Of a stretch of DNA of 64,000 nucleotides, positions 59,242 to 64,000 are shown in pieces. A model generated the notes under the pieces. The model ran no database searches. It was not told the origin of the DNA and saw only the letters and a program-made list of their open reading frames with translations. The translations under genes and the position numbers were made by a program. The stretch comes from Pseudomonas moraviensis (GTDB taxonomy: Bacteria > Pseudomonadota > Gammaproteobacteria > Pseudomonadales > Pseudomonadaceae): assembly GCF_900105805.1 (NCBI RefSeq), contig NZ_LT629788.1, positions 1,426,001 to 1,490,000 on the forward strand, given 5' to 3'. The first letter of the stretch is position 1. Each line of letters starts with the position of its first letter.

Positions 59242-60321
59242 TTACGCGAGCACCGCCACCGCCTTGATCTGCGCCCATAGCCGCTGGCCCGCATGCACGT
59301 TCAATTGATCCTTGGAAAACCGCGTGATCCGCGCCAGCAACGGCGTGCCTCCAGCGTCCAGTCGGATCAGCACATGGGCACTGTTGTCAGCCGCCTGTTC
59401 ACTGACCACCGTCACCGGCAGACGATTAAGAATGCTGCTGGCGGCATCGTTGTGCAGCGCTAGACTGATGTCGCGGGCGTGCACTTTGCAGCGCAAGGCC
59501 TGGCCCACGGCCATCGGCGCATGGGTGACGCGAATGTTCATTTCCGTGGCCGGCAATTGCAGGCTGAGCAATTGATAGGTGGCATCGTAGGCGCTGACCT
59601 GGCCTTCGATGATGACCCCGGCGTCATCGCCCATCGCCAAGGGCAGGTCCAGACGCGCGAGGGTTTCGCCGATCGGGCCGCTGGCGAGGGCTTTGCCATC
59701 GCTGAGCAACACCAGATGATCGGCCAGCCGCGCGACTTCATCCTGCGCATGGCTGACGTACAGCAGCGGAATATCCAGTTCGTCATGCAGGCGTTGCAGG
59801 TACGGCAGGATTTCGCTTTTGCGCCGGCTGTCGAGAGCCGCCAGTGGTTCGTCCATCAGCAGCAGTTTCGGGCTGGTCAGCAGAGCGCGGGCGATGCCGA
59901 CGCGTTGCCGCTCGCCACCGGACAGATGCTGCGGATGACGCTCGAGCAAATGGCCGATGCCGAGCAGTTCGGTGGCCTGGTTCATGTCGACCCGGCGTTG
60001 CGACCTGGCAATGCGTTTGCGGCCAAACTCCAGATTGGCCAGTACCGACAGGTGCGGAAACAGGCTGGCTTCCTGAAACACGTAGCCGAGCGCCCGTTTA
60101 TGCGGCGCTACGAAAATGCCCTTGGCGCTGTCCTGCCAGACCTCGCCGTTGATCTGCACGAAGCCCTGTTCTGCGCGTTCCAGCCCGGCAATGCAGCGCA
60201 GGCAGGTGGTTTTGCCGGAGCCGGAATCACCAAACAGCGCGGTGACGCCGCGGCCCGGCACCTGCAGATCGACATCCAGCTCGAACCCGGAATAAGCGCG
60301 TTTCAGACGTACGTCAATCAT
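59242..60321 (-). CDS. modC: ModC, molybdate ABC transporter ATPase
   Basis: 359 residues. Walker A GDSGSGKTT at 31-39, signature LSGGERQR at 133-140, Walker B LLLMDEP at 153-159, then a TOBE domain (DDAGVIIEGQVSAYDATYQLLSLQLPATE) that binds oxyanion and gates transport in ModC. Last gene of modABC, 3 bp after modB. Confidence 0.95.
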   Translation of the reverse strand: MIDVRLKRAYSGFELDVDLQVPGRGVTALFGDSGSGKTTCLRCIAGLERAEQGFVQINGEVWQDSAKGIFVAPHKRALGYVFQEASLFPHLSVLANLEFGRKRIARSQRRVDMNQATELLGIGHLLERHPQHLSGGERQRVGIARALLTSPKLLLMDEPLAALDSRRKSEILPYLQRLHDELDIPLLYVSHAQDEVARLADHLVLLSDGKALASGPIGETLARLDLPLAMGDDAGVIIEGQVSAYDATYQLLSLQLPATEMNIRVTHAPMAVGQALRCKVHARDISLALHNDAASSILNRLPVTVVSEQAADNSAHVLIRLDAGGTPLLARITRFSKDQLNVHAGQRLWAQIKAVAVLA

Positions 60322-60324
60322 CGA

Positions 60325-61005
60325 TCAGCTCCAGCCTGCGCGGGTCTTGCGGCTGGAATACAGCGCCAGCAACACCAGAAACGAGAACACCAGCATCGCC
60401 CCGGACAGCCAGTGCGCCTGAGCATACTCCAGCGCTTCAACGTGGTCGTAGATCTGCACCGAGACCACCCGGGTCTTGTCGGGAATGTTGCCGCCGATCA
60501 TCAGCACCACACCGAATTCACCGACGGTGTGGGCGAAGCCGAGAATCGCTGCGGTGACAAAACCGGGGCGCGCCAGCGGCAGGATCACGCTGAAGAACGT
60601 GTCCCAGGGATTGGCACGCAACGTTGCGGCCACTTCCAGCGGGCGAGTGCCGATCGCCGAAAAGGCATTCTGCAACGGCTGCACCACGAACGGCAGGGAG
60701 TAGATCACCGAGCCGATTACCAGCCCGGTGAAACTGAACGTCAGCGTACCCAGCCCCAGCCATTGGGTGAACTGCCCGAGAAAACCGTGTGGCCCCAGCG
60801 CCAGCAACAGATAAAAGCCGATCACCGTCGGCGGCAGCACCAGCGGCAGGGCGACGATGGCGCCAATCGGGCCGCGCAACCATGACGATGTGCGCGACAG
60901 CCATAAGGCGATCGGCGTGCCAATTACCAGCAGGATCACGGTGGTCAGCGACGCCAGTTTCAGGGTCAGCCAGATGGCGGCGAAATCGGCACTGGTCAAT
61001 GACAT
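60325..61005 (-). CDS. modB: ModB, molybdate ABC transporter permease
   Basis: 226 residues with five to six membrane helices (IWLTLKLASLTTVILLVIGTPIALWL; VALPLVLPPTVIGFYLLLAL; LVIGSVIYSLPFVVQPLQNAF; FVTAAILGFAHTVGEFGVVLMIGG) and the EAA loop AATLRANPWDTFFSVILPLA that contacts ModC. Directly abuts modA. Confidence 0.95.
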   Translation of the reverse strand: MSLTSADFAAIWLTLKLASLTTVILLVIGTPIALWLSRTSSWLRGPIGAIVALPLVLPPTVIGFYLLLALGPHGFLGQFTQWLGLGTLTFSFTGLVIGSVIYSLPFVVQPLQNAFSAIGTRPLEVAATLRANPWDTFFSVILPLARPGFVTAAILGFAHTVGEFGVVLMIGGNIPDKTRVVSVQIYDHVEALEYAQAHWLSGAMLVFSFLVLLALYSSRKTRAGWS

Positions 61006-61773
61006 TTACAGTTGATATCCGTAGGACTTGATCACCGCAGCGGCTTTCGGGCCCTTGAGATAATCCACCAGGGCCTTGGCGGCGACGCTGTCCTTGCCTT
61101 TGTTCAAGATCACCGCATCCTGTTTGATCGGATCATGCAGGGTGGCCGGGACTATCCACGCCGAACCGCTGCTGACTTTGCCGTCCTTGTAGATTTGCGA
61201 CAGGGCGACAAAGCCCAGTTCGGCGTTGCCGGTGGAGACGAACTGATAAGCCTGAGTGATGTTCTGACCTTCGACGATTTTTGCTTTGGTAGCGTCGGTC
61301 AGTTGGAGTTTCTCCAGCACCTGTGTGGCGGCCAGGCCGTAAGGCGCGGCTTTCGGATTGGCGATGGACAGGTGCTGGTATTGGCTGGTTTTCAGCACCT
61401 CGCCTTTCGAGTCCACATAACCTTCCTTCGCCGACCACAGCGCCAGCGTGCCGATGGCGTAGGTGAAGCGTGAACCTTTGACGGTTTCGCCTTCCTGTTC
61501 AAGTTTTTCCGGGGTCGTGTCGTCAGCGGCGAGGAACACCTGGAAGGGCGCGCCGTTCTTGATCTGGGTGTAGAACTGCCCGGTCGCGCCATAAGCAGCA
61601 ACCAGTTTGTGGCCAGTGTCTTTTTCGAAGTCGGCAGCAATGGCCTGGATGGGCGCGGTGAAATTGGCGGCAACTGCCACTTGCACTTCGTCAGCCTGCG
61701 CGGCGCCGATGCTGAAGAGTGCTAGGAGTGAAGCGAGGCAGGCAGGGGCAACGCGTGTGGCAGCCAGGGTCAT
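61006..61773 (-). CDS. modA: ModA, molybdate-binding periplasmic protein
   Basis: 255 residues. Signal peptide ACLASLLALFSIGAAQA, then VQVAVAANFTAPIQAIAADFEKDTGHKL, YGATGQFYTQIKNGAPFQVFLAADDTTP (ligand serine/alanine amide contacts of ModA) and the C-terminal DAVILNKGKDSVAAKALVDYLKGP. First gene of modABC; the ModE-type palindrome lies just upstream. Confidence 0.95.
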   Translation of the reverse strand: MTLAATRVAPACLASLLALFSIGAAQADEVQVAVAANFTAPIQAIAADFEKDTGHKLVAAYGATGQFYTQIKNGAPFQVFLAADDTTPEKLEQEGETVKGSRFTYAIGTLALWSAKEGYVDSKGEVLKTSQYQHLSIANPKAAPYGLAATQVLEKLQLTDATKAKIVEGQNITQAYQFVSTGNAELGFVALSQIYKDGKVSSGSAWIVPATLHDPIKQDAVILNKGKDSVAAKALVDYLKGPKAAAVIKSYGYQL

Positions 61774-61836
61774 GTAGAAAGCTCCGTGATCGGCGGTTAG
61801 TGCTCTGTTTGTGATAACGCCGATACACGGGCGCTA

Positions 61837-61862
61837 TCGCTATATAAAGAAATATATAGCGA
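61837..61862. promoter_or_regulatory. modE box: ModE-type operator upstream of modA
   Basis: TCGCTATATA, six bases, TATATAGCGA: a perfect 10-bp inverted repeat. ModE operators have the CGnTATATA-N6-TATATAnCG form, which this fits exactly. Located 64 bp upstream of the modA start; molybdate-bound ModE would repress modABC here. The modE gene is not in the window. Confidence 0.85.
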
Positions 61863-61907
61863 GACGCCGCCAAGTGGCGAGGGATTAAATCCGCTCGCCG
61901 CATGAAT

Positions 61908-62972
61908 TCATTGACGATTGAGTTTCGCCAATCCGCCTTCGGCGAGTTGCCGGGTGAGTTCGGCGCTGCCGATGTCCTTGCCCAGCGTGAGCGCCTGACC
62001 GGCCCAAAGATTGGCGAAGTCCGCGTCATCCTTGGCTCGCAGTGGCATGAGTGCACCGCCGGCCAACGGAAAGGCTGGCGCCTGCGCGGACATCGGGCCG
62101 AGTTCGCGCATCGCCCGATTGACAATGCCCCGTGCCGGACGCCCGGTGAAAATATTGGTGATGGCGGTCTCGCTGTCTTTTGCAGTCCGCAGAGCCTTGT
62201 GATGCGAGGCGCTGACTTTCGCTTCCGGGGTAAACAGGTACGCCGTGCCGACTTGCACTGCCGAGGCGCCGAGCATGAACGCTGCTGCAACGCCCCGGGC
62301 ATCGCTGACTGCGCCAGCCGCTATCACCGGCACTTTCACCGCGTCGACCACCTGCGGCACCAGCGCGAAAGTGCCGACCTGCGTGCTCAGATCCTCGCTG
62401 AGGAACATCCCCCGATGCCCACCCGCCTCATAACCCATGGCGATGATCGCGTCGCAGCCGTGCTGCTCCAGCCAGATTGCTTCTTCGACCGTGGTGGCAG
62501 ACGAGAGGATTTTCGCCCCGGTGGCCTTGACCCGATCGAGCAGGTTTTTCTCCGGCAGACCGAAATGAAAACTCACCACCTCGGGCCGGAATTCTTCGAG
62601 CACAGCGCACGCGGCTTCATCGAAAGGTGCACGGTTGGACACCGGCGTCGGGGCCTCGAAATCGGCGCCCAGTTCGCGGTAGTAGGGTTCGAGGAGGTTT
62701 TTCCAGTCACGGGCTCGCTGGTCATCGGGCGTCGGTGGTTGATGGCAGAAGAAATTGACGTTGAACGGCTTGCTGGTGTGCTGGCGGATGGTTTTCAGTT
62801 CTTCGCGCAGTTGCTCGATGCTCAGCATCGCTGCCGGCATTGAACCGAGGCCGCCAGCGTTGCACACGGCAATCACCATCGAAGAGTTGGTCGCGCCGGC
62901 CATCGGGCCCTGGATGATCGGCAGTTCGATACCGAGAAGATCAAGGATGCGGGTGTCTGGCCACTGACTCAT
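61908..62972 (-). CDS. Nitronate monooxygenase (NMO family)
   Basis: 354 residues. FMN-binding TIM barrel with IELPIIQGPMAGATNSSMVIAVCNAGGLGS at the N-terminus, PFNVNFF, GCDAIIAMGYEAGGHRG (the flavin/phosphate motif with the proposed catalytic His), VPVIAAGAVSDARGVAAAFMLGASAVQVGTAYL and RPARGIVNR. It oxidises nitronates such as propionate-3-nitronate to protect the cell. Single gene. Confidence 0.92.
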   Translation of the reverse strand: MSQWPDTRILDLLGIELPIIQGPMAGATNSSMVIAVCNAGGLGSMPAAMLSIEQLREELKTIRQHTSKPFNVNFFCHQPPTPDDQRARDWKNLLEPYYRELGADFEAPTPVSNRAPFDEAACAVLEEFRPEVVSFHFGLPEKNLLDRVKATGAKILSSATTVEEAIWLEQHGCDAIIAMGYEAGGHRGMFLSEDLSTQVGTFALVPQVVDAVKVPVIAAGAVSDARGVAAAFMLGASAVQVGTAYLFTPEAKVSASHHKALRTAKDSETAITNIFTGRPARGIVNRAMRELGPMSAQAPAFPLAGGALMPLRAKDDADFANLWAGQALTLGKDIGSAELTRQLAEGGLAKLNRQ

Positions 62973-63076
62973 ATAGCAATTCTCCGAACGATGAAACGGG
63001 CAGGGACGGCAACCGGTTTTAGCAGCAAAACCGGCTGCGGGGCCAGTCTGAAATTCTGAACATCACGTGCAGTTTT

Positions 63077-64000
63077 TCAGCGTCGATGCAGTCCGCCACC
63101 TCCACCGCCGCCAAACGAGCGGTTCATCATTTGCGAGGACCGGTTGTAGTTGTGCGTGCGCTGGTTGCCGAGATTGCGCGCGGCGGATTCGCGATTGAGG
63201 TTTTGTAGCTGCGCATTGTTGTTCGCGGGTTGGGTTCGGTTGGCACCGCCGCCGGCCACGGACTGCCACCCATTGTCGGTTTTCTTGTAAACGTTGCCGT
63301 CGCGCCCGGCATAAACGTTGTCACCGACGCGGGCGGCGCCGCCGTTGCGGCCGTGAATGCCGCCGTATTGCGTGGTGTTGCCAGTATTGGGGTTGTAGAC
63401 CGCGCCGCGATTGGCGCTGACTTTAGTTCCGGTGCGGACGTTGCCGGCCGTCACCCGTTCGCCAACGATCGCGCCGCCGTTCGGTCCGGCCGCTACGCCG
63501 CTGCGTCCGCCGGCGTAATTCCCGGTATAGGCGTTGTGCACCGCGCCACGCTGGCCAGCGGCGGCAATACCGGTGCGCGAGTTGTACGAGGCACCGACCT
63601 CACCGGCCCAGCGATTGCCGGTCCAGGCGTTGTAGCCAGCGCCGTGACGGCTGACGGTCGCGCGGTCGCCCCACTGATGATAAAGATTGCCGGTGGTCCC
63701 GGCCCAGCCACCCGGGCCCCATGCCACGGCACCGCCGCGATAACCGTAGGCCGCGCCGCCCCAGGCCAGCGGCGCCGGGTACAGACGCGGACCCCATGCG
63801 TAACCCCAGCCGTAATTTCCCCACCACGGATACGCGCCCCAACCCCAGCCCATCGCGTTCGTGCTGCCGCCCCAGCTCCAGCCGAAACCGAAGCCGAAGG
63901 TCCAGCCGGTCCACGGCGTGTAGCGGATCGCGACGCCGAAACCATAGGTCACCGGCGGCCCGTACCAGACACTGCCGACCCACGGCGTGTACGGATAACC
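63077..64000 (-). CDS. Gly/Trp/Tyr-rich exported protein, partial (5' end beyond the window)
   Basis: The frame enters from the right edge (GYPYTPWVGSVWYGPPVTYG before the internal GTG) and covers 307 codons. Regular short repeats: an aromatic W-G-Y segment (GWTFGFGFGWSWGG, YPWWGNYGWGYAWG), then about seven imperfect NxxTGNxxxxxxG units (GAGYNAWTGNRWAGEVGASY; GAVHNAYTGNYAGGRSG; GAVYNPNTGNTTQYGG), and an NR-rich tail ending GGGGGGGLHRR. It resembles exported Pseudomonas proteins annotated loosely as carbohydrate-binding; true function unknown. Confidence 0.75.
   Translation of the reverse strand, partial: GYPYTPWVGSVWYGPPVTYGFGVAIRYTPWTGWTFGFGFGWSWGGSTNAMGWGWGAYPWWGNYGWGYAWGPRLYPAPLAWGGAAYGYRGGAVAWGPGGWAGTTGNLYHQWGDRATVSRHGAGYNAWTGNRWAGEVGASYNSRTGIAAAGQRGAVHNAYTGNYAGGRSGVAAGPNGGAIVGERVTAGNVRTGTKVSANRGAVYNPNTGNTTQYGGIHGRNGGAARVGDNVYAGRDGNVYKKTDNGWQSVAGGGANRTQPANNNAQLQNLNRESAARNLGNQRTHNYNRSSQMMNRSFGGGGGGGLHRR

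Overview
The window looks like a chromosome segment of a Pseudomonas of the fluorescens group. This rests on high GC with G/C-ending codons, IS911-like (IS3 family) insertion sequences, REP/REPIN palindromes with the CTCGCGATAGCG core, and gene sets typical of that group (RidA, GlxA and LysR regulators, modABC, rlhA, KGG-repeat protein). This is inferred from the sequence alone; no database was searched.

Regions. 1-3.9 kb: end of a phosphonate/selenate-type ABC transporter, a RidA/LysR divergent pair, and an unusual radical SAM protein. 4.0-15.1 kb: a T6SS effector module read leftwards (PAAR, vgrG, DUF4123 adaptor, VasX-like pore-forming effector, three DUF6708-type membrane proteins that are probable immunity proteins). 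Two nearly identical IS911-like elements in opposite orientation flank it; one cuts vgrG after codon 21, the other cuts the middle immunity paralogue nine codons before its stop. 15.2-24.5 kb: T6SS core operon on the minus strand (tssB, C, E, F, G, an FHA-TssJ fusion, tssK, tssL, hcp). 24.9-30.6 kb: divergent vasI/tagO, tssA, tssM. 30.6-46.2 kb: an accessory T6SS segment with an Rhs relic, PAAR, immunity candidate, Rhs toxin, second vgrG, and second copies of tssL, tssF and tssM. It is bounded by 377-bp identical direct repeats formed by the 3' ends of the two tssM genes. No clpV/tssH gene lies in the window.

46.3-64 kb: ordinary chromosome with a zinc-ribbon protein of unknown function, a frameshifted GlxA-type regulator, a 152-bp tandem repeat, an epoxide-hydrolase-like enzyme, tRNA-Gln(TTG) with terminator, rlhA, RidA, GST/LysR, a periplasmic cupin, small conserved proteins, a ClpP-like orphan, a KGG stress protein, topoisomerase IB, modABC with a palindromic ModE-type operator, nitronate monooxygenase, and the 3' part of a Gly/Trp-rich exported protein.

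How it works together: TssB/C sheath, TssE/F/G/K baseplate, TssJ/L/M envelope complex, Hcp tube and VgrG/PAAR spike form one T6SS. It has two cargo modules (VasX-like and Rhs). The second cargo module carries its own TssF, TssL and TssM, which is the most interesting feature here: it suggests a partial, exchangeable T6SS apparatus that entered the locus through tssM.
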